Below are positions 1 to 11,185 of a stretch of DNA of 64,000 nucleotides, in pieces. The DNA is from Vicia villosa (taxonomy: Eukaryota; Streptophyta; Magnoliopsida; Fabales; Fabaceae). Each line of letters begins with the position of its first letter. The first letter of the stretch is position 1. The position numbers and the translations under genes were made by a program. The notes beneath the pieces are model-generated. The model did no database searches, was not told where the DNA came from, and worked only from the letters and a program-made list of their open reading frames with translations. The stretch covers positions 186,001-250,000 of the forward strand of contig NW_026705454.1 in the NCBI RefSeq assembly GCF_029867415.1. Direction: 5' to 3'.

Positions 1-600
1 CTAAGTTGTTATGTTACAAAATAATGGTAATTTATACCAGTCATAAAAAGATATCCTACCCGGAAAATCTTTAAAGCTACACCATCTCCATGAGAAATAC
101 AAGATATTAGCTATGACCTCGTCGAAGCTAAAGTTCCCATGTCAAAAACAATTGCATTCCTCATATTCCAAGTGCACCAAATTAAAGCTATCCATATTAT
201 GTTAAGTTTAGCTTTAAAGTTGGTGTTTTTCTCCTTTTCTTAAATGCATCCAAAGCTCTTAAACTCCTCATAAGAGAGCTTAACATCATTACCCAACCAC
301 AAATAAATTCTATACCATACCGCTTTTGTGACATTGCAATGATAGAAAAGATGATCCAAGGATTCCGGGTGACAATTGCAAAAAGGACAATCAAAGGAAG
401 TAAGATAGGACACACCTCTATTGCCAAGTTGCACTTTAACCGGGAGTCTATTGGTGAGGAATCTCCACGCGAAAATCTTGATCTTTGCCGGAATGGTTGT
501 CTTTCAAATAACTTCCAACAACTTGATAGTGGATGTCTCTAATGTTATTGGCCGTCTACTTTATAGACCAGCAAGGCAAATTGCTGAATATATCTATCAT
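1..600 (-). mobile_element. LINE 3' fragment (zf-RVT region)
   Basis: On the minus strand this reads as the C-terminal part of a plant L1-type LINE ORF2. A stretch resembling IPAKIKIFAWRFLTNRLPVK is followed by a Cys/His-rich segment with CPFC, HLFYHC and AVWYRIYLW, which is the zinc-binding reverse transcriptase domain (zf-RVT). Downstream, another frame gives WCTWNMRNAIVFD, the W-x-x-RN-x-x-F signature that precedes the RNase H region. A TGA lies where a Trp is expected just before IPAK, and the frame breaks after SFGCI near 240, so it is a decayed copy. The rest of the element lies left of the window. Seen: motifs and breaks. Known: zf-RVT belongs to plant LINEs and LINE-derived proteins. 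Confidence 0.8.
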
Positions 601-681
601 TTCAATAATCAATCAATTATATATCTTTGTAGTAAAGATAATTATCTTTTATTAACATAGGGATCAAAACATAGAAACGTA

Positions 682-734
682 CACTACAAGAAAATTGACT
701 TTTTGTGACACTCAAAAAGTGTCACTAAAAGTCA
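682..734. repeat. CACTA left terminus and sub-terminal hairpin
   Basis: The 13 bp terminal motif is followed at 696-734 by a near-perfect hairpin, with arms TGACTTTTTGTGACACT and AGTGTCACTAAAAGTCA around a CAAAA loop. The right end has no equivalent hairpin and carries 49 bp direct repeats instead. Confidence 0.85.
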
Positions 735-1277
735 ATAATCCGTAGGTAAAAATCTTGCAGACATTGAGTGACGCCCACCCCTAGCGTCAACTATAAGGGG
801 GTGTAATGCTACGGTATAATAAGTGTCACGATAGCTTTTAGCTACGGACAAATATTTACATGAATGTCACTATATCATAGGTTAGTGTTACAAATATTTT
901 TATTTTTACCTACAGTTTTTGTTTTAATAGGTGTCACTAGAACTCTATTAAATAATATTTTTTAATTTACCAAAATATAATAAAATTATAAATTATTTTT
1001 TTTATAATTGAAGAATATAATATTAAAATTCAATTACTCGGGAAAATTTTTACAATACATTTTCTATTATTTCAATTTAAATATGACAAATTAACTTAAT
1101 ATTAAAATTAAACTATTATATCAATTTCAATTAAATTCAAATATTACAATATAGTAACAAAGAATTTCAACTACATTTTCTTATTTTCTGGTTGAATAAA
1201 TATAACTAGAAAGACCACTATTTTGTATGAATCTAATCAATGACCAAGTAAAATATTCAAGAGGATTCAACATAAGC

Positions 1278-1460
1278 ACCAGAAGCACCAACTTTATTTA
1301 GTGTAAATCCACGGGAAACGGTCCACCCGAAGTACCAGTAGCACCAGCTTTATTTAGTGTAAACCCACGGGAAACGGTCAGTCTTCGTAAACTCATATCC
1401 AAAAGAGCTTCAGCACGTTTCTTATAGAGATTGAGCTCTGCAAATGGATATTTTCATTCA
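1278..1460 (-). pseudogene. Unidentified coding-like fragment with internal 56 bp duplication
   Basis: On the minus strand a frame reads LYKKRAEALLDMSLRRL followed by TVSRGFTLNKAGATG. A near-identical copy of the second part (TVSRGFTLNKVGASG) lies 56 bp away; the two DNA copies are at about 1278-1323 and 1334-1379. Since 56 is not a multiple of three, the duplication shifts frame. I do not recognise the parent protein. It sits inside the CACTA element, next to other captured exons on the same strand, so it is probably another captured piece. Confidence 0.35.
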
Positions 1461-1693
1461 TATAAATAAGCTACAAGGTCCAATATATTTTCTATCTGTT
1501 AGTGCTTTATACTTTCTATCCGATACAAATATGGCATTGGTCCAATATATTTCTATAATAGTACTAGATTCATTTTGCCCTTGCGGTGTACATTTCTATG
1601 GTAAAGACAATTTCCTAATATAAGTGAAAGCAAGTGGAATACAACACCCAAAAGTGAAAAGGTGTGAAATTTGAAAGAAAGAACAAAGGGTAC

Positions 1694-1796
1694 CTTAAAA
1701 GAGTGGGATTTGAAGGGTCTATTTTGATGGCTTGAGTATAGAGTGCAGCAACTTTGAGATACTTGCTGGATTGAAAAACTTGTTTCCTTGATTCCA
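1694..1796 (-). pseudogene. Captured TPR-protein exon fragment
   Basis: The minus strand reads KYLKVAALYTQAIKIDPSN, a textbook tetratricopeptide repeat helix pair (YxxAxxxYxxAIxxxPxN). It is closest in style to the TPR domains of protein phosphatase 5 or co-chaperone-like TPR proteins. The exon ends at an apparent donor (AAG|GTACCC, GT at 1693-1692). The residues just before it (GNKFF) sit in a different frame from the rest, so there is a frameshift. Only one TPR motif is present. Seen: motif, donor, frameshift. Inference: a captured host exon. The exact parent gene is not determined. Confidence 0.6.
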
Positions 1797-1888
1797 GCAT
1801 AAAGCAAAGGTTGTATGAAGTGGGGTTGCATGTCAGCATTTTGAAATAGGTCACTAGAAAATAATTTCACAAACATGGTTAAGTATCT

Positions 1889-2163
1889 CTGCTATGAACA
1901 AGCTCAAGAAAATGGCTCTTAGAGTTTTTCAAAAGTAATTTGACCGGTGTTGTCAGTGTCTATCATCTTAAACAATTCTTTCAACCCAGAAATTTCTTCT
2001 TCAGAGAGATTCTCGGCAATAACCTGCATGGGAAGATTGCGAAAAATATCAGAGAGCACGATTTGACAATACCGAATTGAAAGCATATACTCTCACGTGA
2101 TAAATTATGTAATAGAGAAGTTACTAACTCTAAGAGCCATTTTCTTGAGCTTGTTCATAGCAG
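1889..2163. repeat. 36 bp perfect inverted repeat at CDPK exon edge
   Basis: 1889-1924 and 2128-2163 are perfect reverse complements over 36 bp. The right arm is the end of CDPK exon B (coding [10 protein letters not shown]) plus its splice donor. The left arm is the same segment inverted and fused to the truncated exon C. About 200 bp separate the arms, so the stretch can fold back on itself. Confidence 0.9.
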
Positions 2164-2495
2164 AAAATTGCTTTAGGCGACTCCAAACTGCGGAATCAAG
2201 AGGCTTGTCTGGAGCAACTCCATCAACCTGAATCCAAGGGTGGCCTACAATAATTGGAATGACACCGTTAACAAGATGGTAATAAAAGTTCATGTTCTAT
2301 ATGATTAAACAATGCAACATTTTTAGTCCTGAAAATATGAAATGTGTAATCAATATTATGAAATATGTTTCACCAGGATCATAATGTGAAAAAAAAAAGT
2401 GGTGAAACTTACAAAGAACTTCGTGTGCTGTTATCCTTTTACTAGGATCTCTAACAAGCATCTTCTTAACCAAGTCTTTTGCACTTTCAGAGATT
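1925..2495 (-). pseudogene. Captured CDPK gene fragment, three exons
   Basis: Three minus-strand exons with intact borders reproduce part of a plant calcium-dependent protein kinase. Exon A (2495-2413) gives [20 protein letters not shown] and onward to EVL, the C-terminal lobe of the kinase domain. Exon B (2244-2129) gives HPWIQVDG through [18 protein letters not shown], the autoinhibitory junction. Exon C (2023 to about 1925) gives [18 protein letters not shown] and [13 protein letters not shown], the start of EF-hand 1. Acceptors end in AG and donors start GTAAG and GTTAG; joining A to B and B to C keeps the frame. The catalytic core upstream and EF-hands 2-4 are missing, so no active kinase can be made. 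The 3' edge stops exactly where a 36 bp inverted repeat begins. Confidence 0.85.
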
Positions 2496-2672
2496 CTTAA
2501 AATAAAAAAATAAAAAAAGAAGCAACTCCATGGCAGCTGGATGCACGTACTTTGCATTTAGTTTAAGAAAAGATAAAGTTTCTGAAGTCTCAATTTTTGG
2601 CACCTTATGTAGAGTGATCAAAATGTATGATCAACTTATATTCTAATGAACACTTATTGAGATAACACTCAC

Positions 2673-2847
2673 TTCTCTAGCTGGTACAAGAGCCTCTTGA
2701 TGTCTGGGTCATAATCTTCAATTGCCTTGAAAAAAGAGCCATCTGCTATTTCACGAGCTGAGAAAGATAATTGAATAGGTAGTCCACATTCCATTCCGGA
2801 CAAGTTGGTCTTAGGTATCTCTGAAAACGTAGGATATGCATCAAATC
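2673..2847 (-). pseudogene. Unidentified captured exon
   Basis: This minus-strand segment has a good acceptor (TGCTTGCAG before 2847) and donor (GTGAGTG after 2673) and stays open in one frame. It reads GFDAYPTFSEIPKTNLSGME and ends ADGSFFKAIEDYDPDIKR before LLYQL. The composition looks like a real protein-coding exon. I do not recognise the family and assign no function. It lies between the CDPK and ACR pieces in the CACTA element and is probably also captured. Confidence 0.5.
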
Positions 2848-3259
2848 CTGCAAGCAGAAGATACAAAAGGCAGTTGGGGACCATTAGCACCATAACAAGA
2901 TTGGTCATAGGAAAATGCAAAAGGATCATCAGTCTCAATGACGAAGAAAAGGAGTTGAACATCAACCGAGTTGTTCCCTGGTACCTTAAAAAAATTATTC
3001 CTGATATTGTTGGAGATGTATAAGGTTTCCGATTTTTTACATTATTCTCTATCACTTCGGTTTCGACACACATATCCGAGTTGTATTTTAGACAATGTCA
3101 GATACGGTGTCTGGCTTTTATGTGTCTATACAATACAATACACCTTAAAGTTATAAAGGGAACCGAGAGTGACCTGGACCGGTTGATATTACAACAGAAC
3201 TCTACGAATCCATCACCCAGTCAATCCACAACACAAACCCATGACATACTCCAGTCTTA

Positions 3260-4279
3260 GTGAATTTAACCTGCAACATTTGTAACATTGAGTATTGCAC
3301 ATTTATTACAAACGAGGACATAGACGATGAAACAGAGCTCAAAAGCTGCGAGGAATTAGAATCATATTACACGAAACTAAACATGTCGACGGAGAACACG
3401 ACATTGGAGATGAGTGGGATGGATAGACCGGGTTTGTTATCAGAAATATCAGCAGTGTTGGTGGAAATGGGCTGTAATGTTACCTCAACAACGGCATGGA
3501 CTCACAATCGAAGGGCAGCCTGCATAATTTACGTAGAAGAAAAATCCAAACCTGGGCCGATCAAGGACCCTAAGAGGTTAGCTCATGTAAAGGAAGAGCT
3601 GGAGACTGTTGTGCAGGCCCGTGGTGTCAATGGAGACAGAAACAATGTGAGGTTAAGAAACTTTGCCACCGGGCACACGCACACTGAAAGGCGGCTTCAC
3701 CAGTTAATGTACGCTGACAAGGATTACGAGGGCTGTCGCCCTTGCCATGGATATAGTAGCGGAGATCACAAAAGGGGATGTGATGGGACTCATGTGTCTA
3801 TTAGTAGATGCAAGGACAGAGGTTATTGGGTGGTGAACGTGATCTGTAAGGATCGTCCTAAATTGTTGTTCGATACAGTATGTGTTCTAAGGGACATGCA
3901 TTATGTAGTGTTTCACGCCGCCATTAGTTCCAAGAAATCTATAGCCAATCAGGTATTACATTATCTCAAATTCAACCTCTAATTATATAAAGTAAGAGTT
4001 AACATCATAAGTTTAGCAGAAAAAAACTAGTCTATTGCAATGTAACAATAATATCTCCAATAGGATTATAGATAGAATAGGAACTATGGGAAACACAAAA
4101 AGAGTTCAGTTCAACTTAAACTATAAGATGGACCTATAGTTCGTTTATATCTATCTATACATTTGTTGCAGGAGTACTTTATAAGGCACAAGATGAATAA
4201 TTTAGCTCTTCAAACCGAAATCGAGAGGGAAAAGCTCGTCTTATGCATAATAGCAGCAATAGAGCGTAGAGTATGTCAT
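3260..4279 (+). pseudogene. Captured ACR (ACT-domain repeat) gene fragment
   Basis: A 240-codon open frame (3260-3982) contains two ACT-type segments. The first carries MDRPGLLSEISAVLVEMGCN and WTHNRRAACIIYVE; a RERR-like linker ERRLHQLMYADKDYEG follows; the second carries KDRPKLLFDTVCVLRDMHYV. This is the order found in plant ACT-domain-repeat (ACR, uridylyltransferase-like) proteins. A donor at 3953 (CAG|GTATTA), an acceptor ending at 4171 and a second exon (4172-4279, EYFIRHKMNNLALQTEIERE, then IAAIERR and donor GTAAGT) continue the family pattern in frame. The first ACT domain and the C-terminal ACT domain are missing. The frame opens at a GTG with no native start, so this is a fragment. 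It lies opposite to the CDPK and TPR pieces. Confidence 0.8.
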
Positions 4280-5660
4280 GTAAGTCCTAGCTTAATGAAT
4301 TAAATATTATTCAAAAACATAGTGAAACTAAAAACTTGAATTTTAGAGATGTACCAGTTTTGAATAGTAACTTTTTTCTACAATGACATAATCAATTTCT
4401 ATGCATGCTTCATCAAATGTTTTGACAATCACAATCTCATAATCAAGTTTACATAGTAGCAACAAGCAATATAATCCTTATTAGCTAGAAGTTAATTCAA
4501 ATTGATACTTCAAATTGATACTTATTAGCTAGAAGTTAATTCAAATTGATACTTCAAATGACTAAAGAAGCAGGGTGCAAACACAATTTTACATAGTAGC
4601 AACAAGCAATATAATCCTTGAAATAGAGCATCCACTTAAGGGACTGTATGCACAACATTGCAGTGATATGGTAGGTAGATATTAATCAGAAGGATTCTAC
4701 TAGAACAGTTCTCAATATATATCAAATTGAAATGTACAATAAACCTAATTACAAAAAAACTATTGACTTACTACTGTTTTGCCACTATTTTGATTTGAAT
4801 TTCTAGGTCATAATTTGAAAATGCAAGATAACGATATGAAACTTCAAATCAATTTTCTCATTCATGTACTGAATCTTGTACAAAATATAAAATCACCTGA
4901 ACTTGAAGATATGAAACTCAGATCAGTTTTTGGTTGAAAAAGGAATCTCATAGTGATTGAACGAATTATGTGAACGATTGAACATTTTCAATGAGGGTGA
5001 AGAACGATTCTCGATTTCGGGGTGAAGAACGATTTATTCTCGATTTCAGTATGAAGAACGATTTTCGATTTCGGGGTGAAGAACGTTTTCGATTTAGGGT
5101 GAGGAACAGTTTTCAATTTTGGTGTTAAACTTTATCTTTAGTTATATAAATAAAAGGGAAAAGAATATATTTAATAAAAGGAAAAAGGTATTAAATAGAA
5201 AGATAAATTAGTAATAAGTAAAAATTGTTAGGGTGAGAATAAATTAAAATAATTTTTTATCTATAATAATTTTTTACAATATATAATTAATTTTTGTCAA
5301 AAATTATTATTTTTTTATAAAAATAAGGTTATACAAATAAAAGGGAAAAGAGTATAAATATAAATAAAAAGAAAAGTGTATTAAATATAAAGATATTTTA
5401 GTAGTAAATAAAAAATTTTATGGTGAAAATAAATTAAAATAATTTTTTATATCTATAATAACTGTTTTACAATCTACAATTTATTTTTGTTAAAAATTAT
5501 TTTGTGAGCAAAATTAATTTTTGTTTAAATAAAAAAAATTATTTTAATTTTTGTTATCATAAATAATTAAATTATTTTTGATGAAAATAGTAATATTTTT
5601 TTTAAATATAAAGTTAATTTTGATTACTTTAAGAGTAACAATCAATTATATGTTTTTTTT
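3990..5660. other. Non-coding right half of the CACTA element
   Basis: Apart from ACR exon 2 I see no gene here. It holds a local duplication at about 4450-4620 (segments containing TAGCAACAAGCAATATAATC repeated) and a degenerate run at 4985-5125 of GGTGAAGAACGATTTTCGAT-like units about 35 bp long. The rest is very AT-rich sequence. Confidence 0.6.
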
Positions 5661-5672
5661 GTCTAATAGGGC

Positions 5673-5820
5673 AATAGTGATAGAGTAAAACTGTAGGTAA
5701 AAGTGGTTTTTAGTGACAAGTATTAGTGATAGAGTAAAACTGTAGGTAAAAGTTGTTTTTAGTGACAAATATTAGTGATAGAGTAAAACTGTAGGTAAAA
5801 GTGGTATTTAGTGACAAATA
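5673..5820 (+). repeat. 49 bp tandem repeat, CACTA right sub-terminal region
   Basis: Three copies of a 49 bp unit containing TAGAGTAAAACTGTAGGTAA, with anchor positions 5681, 5730 and 5779. The GTAGGTAAAA and TTAGTGACA motifs also occur near the left end, so these are probable transposase-binding repeats. Confidence 0.8.
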
Positions 5821-5871
5821 TTTAGCCATCACTACAAACGAGTGTCACAATATGGCATTTTTTTTGTAGTG

Positions 5872-7500
5872 GTAATGATTCAGATTCGAATTTAAAATTT
5901 CAAATAAAATAGTATTCTCTTAATTAAACTACTAGATCGGCAGTTGTTTAATATATGTTTAATATGGGACAATGAAACTATTTTTGCATCACCTTCCAAT
6001 AGACCTTAAAGTTATTGGTTTAATATTTTAATATTGAATTCTAGAGATTAATTAAAAACTATATGTACAATTTTCTAAGGTTTATTCCTAAACCCTTGAG
6101 CAGCTCCTAACTACAATATTGTGTAATTGTTTTTTTTAGTAGTGGGTGGAATTCTTCATCTTTTTGATAACATCATATGGTGGAATTTTGTTTTATCTAA
6201 TAGATGTTTTTTTACTTAACAAAATATAGTATTTATTTAAAAAATATTATGCATCTATGTGTTCTTTAACTACTGCAACACTTTTTCCTTATAAATTTAA
6301 ATATGATTAAATACTACAAAAAAATTTCAGAGCTATTTGAAGTGGACAACCACCACTATAATAGATTTAATATTCATGAACAATAACCACCAATAATGAG
6401 GAGCAGTTTATGTGATTTATCATTAGTAATTAATAGGAGCAACTCCTAACTACAAAATTTTGGGACCCAAATCTCCTTAAATTATAGGAATGTTTTGAAG
6501 AATTCTAAAATGAGTTACCACACATTATCTAAAATTTGTCATGATTAAATTTTGAATAAATAGGATTTTGAGAAGTTTAGAAAGCGTCAAAATGATAATG
6601 AACTAAATGTTAAGAATCTAAGATATTTTGAAATCACATATTCATCTAAAATCTAAAGATAATGACAATATTGATTACTTCTCTCTCTCTCTTTTTTTTA
6701 GTAAAGAGGACCGAAGGTCAAACAGACAGACTAAACAACATCCGAATCAAAACTCTCTAGAGAATCTTACTTTACAATGTCTAGCAAGAAATGGGGACAA
6801 TTAACAAAATTACAATATACCTAACATTTCCTCATTTTTAGTTGATGTGGAACATAGTCACTCACACTTGAACCTCAACAACCCACAAATTTAACTCACG
6901 TACATCATTAGTCTTGATCCTGCCACTTCTGCTTCACCATCGAGTCTAACCACAACTATGATACCACTTGTAAAAAACAATTAGTATAGAAAATTAACGA
7001 TAAACCACAATAAAAGGCAACGAGCACCAATATTTATAAATACAGTTTGATTAATGATGAGTATTACAAACAATATATAATACTAAGACTCAACTTACAA
7101 TAATACTTATAAACACTCAACACCTTGAAATGACCTATCAATAATAAGCTTCAAATATGAATCATATTAATAATATCCAATAATTTGAACCATATAAATT
7201 ATATTAACAAGAATAGAGTTGTCTTTAACTTTTGAAGGATCATGTATAAAAGATTAAAGTTAGATTCGATTGAGAAATAAAACTTATTTAAGAGTCTCTA
7301 TATTACCGTCAATAGCAGTCTTTTTTTTAAAACTTAATCATAAAAGAGTGAGAGGTCCAGGGACGGTCCTAACTCTGGGCAAGCAGGCCCAGAGTCCAGG
7401 GTCTTAAAAATAAGGGGCCTCAAATTTTTTTTGATAAGAGTTTCATGAATTATAATGTAAAATGATCATATATATTTTATTTTGAATCTCTACATCGTGT
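5872..7500. other. AT-rich intergenic DNA
   Basis: No gene is supported. A short CT run lies at 6682-6698. At 6961-6973 the minus strand shows ACAAGTGGTATCA, like an initiator-Met primer binding site, next to LTR-like text on its left, possibly the edge of an old LTR element with no partner. At 7370-7430 a GC-rich stretch (GGGCAAGCAGGCCCAGAG, then AGGGGCCTC) looks like the end of some repeat family that I cannot name. Confidence 0.5.
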
Positions 7501-7504
7501 GGTA

Positions 7505-7566
7505 TTTACGGTGTAGCGGTAACGGAATTGTGCCATTACGTTGAATTTGCGGGTTCGAGCATAGTA
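7505..7566 (+). repeat. Possible tRNA-derived (SINE-like) pol III promoter
   Basis: GTGTAGCGGTAACGG resembles an A box. About 35 bp later GGGTTCGAGCA resembles a B box (consensus GGTTCGANNCC). The spacing fits a tRNA or SINE head. No cloverleaf can be folded convincingly and no tail or target duplication was found, so this is weak. Confidence 0.3.
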
Positions 7567-7572
7567 GCAACG

Positions 7573-8677
<1,105 letters not shown>

Positions 8678-8707
8678 CTAGTAACAAACCCGTGCGTTTG
8701 CACGGGT
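8678..8707 (-). repeat. Helitron 3' terminator hairpin and CTAG end
   Basis: Plus-strand ACCCGTGCGTTTGCACGGGT (8688-8707) is a perfect 8 bp stem with a 4-base loop. On the minus strand it is followed by TTGTTA and then CTAG|T, the canonical Helitron 3' arrangement. Confidence 0.7.
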
Positions 8708-9095
8708 TCTGATACGGGACGTGCATTTGTTTCAGATATATATTTTTTAATAAAAAAATGTCTGATTACCCGTGAAAAAATAATAATTGAATTCATAATT
8801 AATTAAAAAAATTGATCAGTAATTTCATGTTTCGTTAACAATCAATATTTTGATCAATAACTTCATATTCACGTGTATAAATATTTTTTTAGGCATCGTT
8901 ATCAAAAATATCTAGATGAATAATAAATTTTTTGTATATAAAAAAAAGACATATTTTTAAAATAAAATTAAAATTGTATCAAATTTTGAATTTTTAACAG
9001 AGAGACATCAATAATATATATTTCAATTATTCATATATTATCTTATAAAAAGTATTATATGTTAACTTATACGTCCACACGAATTTTAGACTCGT

Positions 9096-9266
9096 TACCC
9101 GTGCGTTCACACGGTACTGGTACGTAACCTGTGCGTTCACATTGATTTGGCTTAATTAATCGTGCATTCACACGGTGGTGTATTACCTGTGTGGTCACAC
9201 AGAAATTGGTCTGATTACCCGTGCGCTCATACCGTACTGGTTTGTAACCCCTGCATTCGCACGGGT
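9096..9266. repeat. Cluster of six imperfect terminator-like palindromes
   Basis: Variants of ACCCGTGCGTTCACACGGT begin near 9096, 9125, 9159, 9183, 9215 and 9246, about 24-34 bp apart. They are degenerate versions of the perfect hairpin at 8688-8707. The last one (9247-9266, CCCTGCATTCGCACGGG core) is nearly intact. Confidence 0.75.
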
Positions 9267-9277
9267 AATGGTGCGGT

Positions 9278-10017
9278 TGTTACCCTAAGATTTCGACTTG
9301 CTAGTAATGGTAAGTAATATCTAAAATATATGAGATCATTAAATATTCTAAGTCAAAACAGTTTGACTAAAGAAGTTCTTTTAGTTAAGACTGTTCGACT
9401 AAAAAGGCCATAGTTGCCATGATCATTTCGACTAAAAATATGTAGATACCATGGTCATTCGACGAAAAGGTATAAAAAACTTAGGAGTTTTGCCAAAGGT
9501 GACAGTTTTCAGACGGTTTTCAGCAGTTTCTAAAAGACGCGTGGAAGTCTCACAGGCGAAGATGCTGCATGTCGAGGACACGTGTTGGCTAGTAATTAGT
9601 CGACCGTTAGTAGTAGTTATTCTATTTTCACTATTTAAGCAAGTTTCAGATGAATAGTTTAGGGTCCGCATTTTCTACAGAACACAAGTAAAACTCAAAT
9701 CTCTGTGCAAAATGAGTAATGAGTGCAACTTTGGAATGTATGTATGCGTACCAATTTAAGTTTATACAATCATCGTTTTATGCATTACTTTCAGTACTAA
9801 TTTACTGCATTTATTACAATTTATAATCTCTATTTAGTGCAATTATTTGTTACTTTCAGTGCGTTCATTTATGTTACTTTATTACTGCATTTAGTACCAG
9901 TTGAATTCATACAAACAATGAAGAAAAGCAATTAGTTCTAGAATATTCTAGTTGATTCCGCAAAAGTAACCTTTAAAAAGGAAACTAGCGATTGTTTACC
10001 ATATTTCTGGGTAAACA
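9278..10017. mobile_element. Solo LTR (probably Ty1/copia type)
   Basis: This 740 bp block starts TGTTACCC and ends GGGTAAACA, an imperfect terminal inverted repeat of the TG...CA kind. It is flanked by GCGGT (9273-9277) and GTGGT (10018-10022), a 5 bp target duplication with one mismatch. There is no internal coding region or partner LTR nearby, so it is best read as a solo LTR left by recombination. Repeated TTTCGACTAAAA-like text inside resembles legume SIRE/Maximus copia LTRs, but that assignment is tentative. It sits inside the Helitron's palindrome cluster. Confidence 0.7.
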
Positions 10018-11118
10018 GTGGTACGAACGCTTTTATTTTCAAAATATAATAAAAATGTAAATAATAAAAATAAAATTATTCAACTAAAATAGTTCATTAT
10101 TTTTTATAAAAATACATATTTTTTAAATAAAAAATAAATTGTTTTACTAAAATTGTTTCATCAATAATATATATTTTAATTTTTCATATATTATCTTTAA
10201 ATTATATTTAACTTAAATTAAAAATAAATTCAAATTTTTTTGTTACTTTACAAAATTATCCTTTAGTAATGGTATGAGCTTAGTAAATTAAAAGAGTTAG
10301 AAAGAGAGTAATAAATATTAAGGACTCAGTAGAGAAAACTATATTAATTGTTTCATTGGTATTGTAAAACGACAATATAAATATAAATTGCACCATACTT
10401 TTTTGCAAGATACTTATTCCTTACAATAACATTAGTTGTACTGATACAAATATATTGTATGGAGAATGGCTCAGTCGACATTTAAATAGAAACTCAAAAC
10501 GGTCCACTGGGGAGTTGGAATCACAATTGAAACATGAGTTTTATTCCATTAAAATTCAATACACTATTTTTCATCATATACTCACTTTATTCATTCCGTC
10601 GTCCTATTCATTTAATCACCTTTTATTCTCACTTTCTATCATTGCTTTTCCATTCCAATAATGCTTAAACTTAATACTTTTTTTTTAGAAAAAACAGTTG
10701 AATAAAATAAGAGACTTGCCAAAACCTGCTCAATTAGTATATATTAGTTCAATTCAATTAGCATAACTATTTATTTTATATATCACTTAGCCATTACAAA
10801 ATACCAATAATAAAACCAGTATTAAAACCATCATTTGCACATATGTAGTATTCCTGCCATTCGGTTGACGAAGATAATTTAGAACAAACCAACTATGATG
10901 ATTGACTTCATCCTGCAAAAAGGTTTTTGTCACTCTTACTACAATGACTCATCTCAAACTACACCACAAGATAGACAGGTAAGAATCTGAAAGTGGATAA
11001 TCTCAAACTCACTGTATAGCTTGCATAAAAGCACAATTCTATGTATATTTTACCTTTATTTTCATTTCTACTGTTTGTTCCTGAAATTCGTTTCAGTTTT
11101 TAAAAGGCATAGTTTTAC
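10018..11118. other. Helitron interior without recognisable gene
   Basis: AT-rich sequence. A block at 10150-10210 (CATCAATAATATATATTTNA, then TTCATATATTATCTT) is also present at 9005-9060, so part of the Helitron 3' region is duplicated on both sides of the solo LTR. No reading frame is supported. Confidence 0.5.
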
Positions 11119-11185
11119 CTTCAATAGACAGGTAAGAATCCACGTTTTCATCTTCTGGTTTTTCATCTGTAGCATCCACACTGTC
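11119..11185 (-). pseudogene. Exon-like fragment of unknown gene
   Basis: On the minus strand an acceptor (AACAATAG) precedes 67 bp reading DSVDATDEKPEDENVDSYLS, then IE, followed by a donor (G|GTAAAAC). The acidic, low-complexity residues prevent family assignment. Same strand as the Helitron and its other gene pieces. Confidence 0.4.

Larger units (their letters stand above)
682..5871. mobile_element. CACTA (En/Spm-type) transposon carrying host gene pieces
   Basis: The left end is CACTACAAGAAAA (682-694) and the right end is TTTTTTGTAGTG (5860-5871), its inverted counterpart. A perfect 3 bp target duplication GTA flanks it (679-681 and 5872-5874), as expected for CACTA elements. Sub-terminal zones on both sides repeat short motifs such as GTGTCACT, TTAGTGACA and CTGTAGGTAAAA, typical of transposase binding regions. 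No transposase (TNPA/TNPD) reading frame is visible, so this 5,190 bp copy is non-autonomous. Its interior holds exons resembling unrelated host genes (TPR, CDPK, ACR and an unidentified one) with splice signals retained, i.e. a gene-capturing element. Neither strand is a better orientation. Confidence 0.9.

Noticed and set aside
6830..6980. LTR-like text with an initiator-Met PBS (minus strand ACAAGTGGTATCA)
   Set aside because: No LTR pair, PPT or coding remnant; a single PBS-like string is weak.
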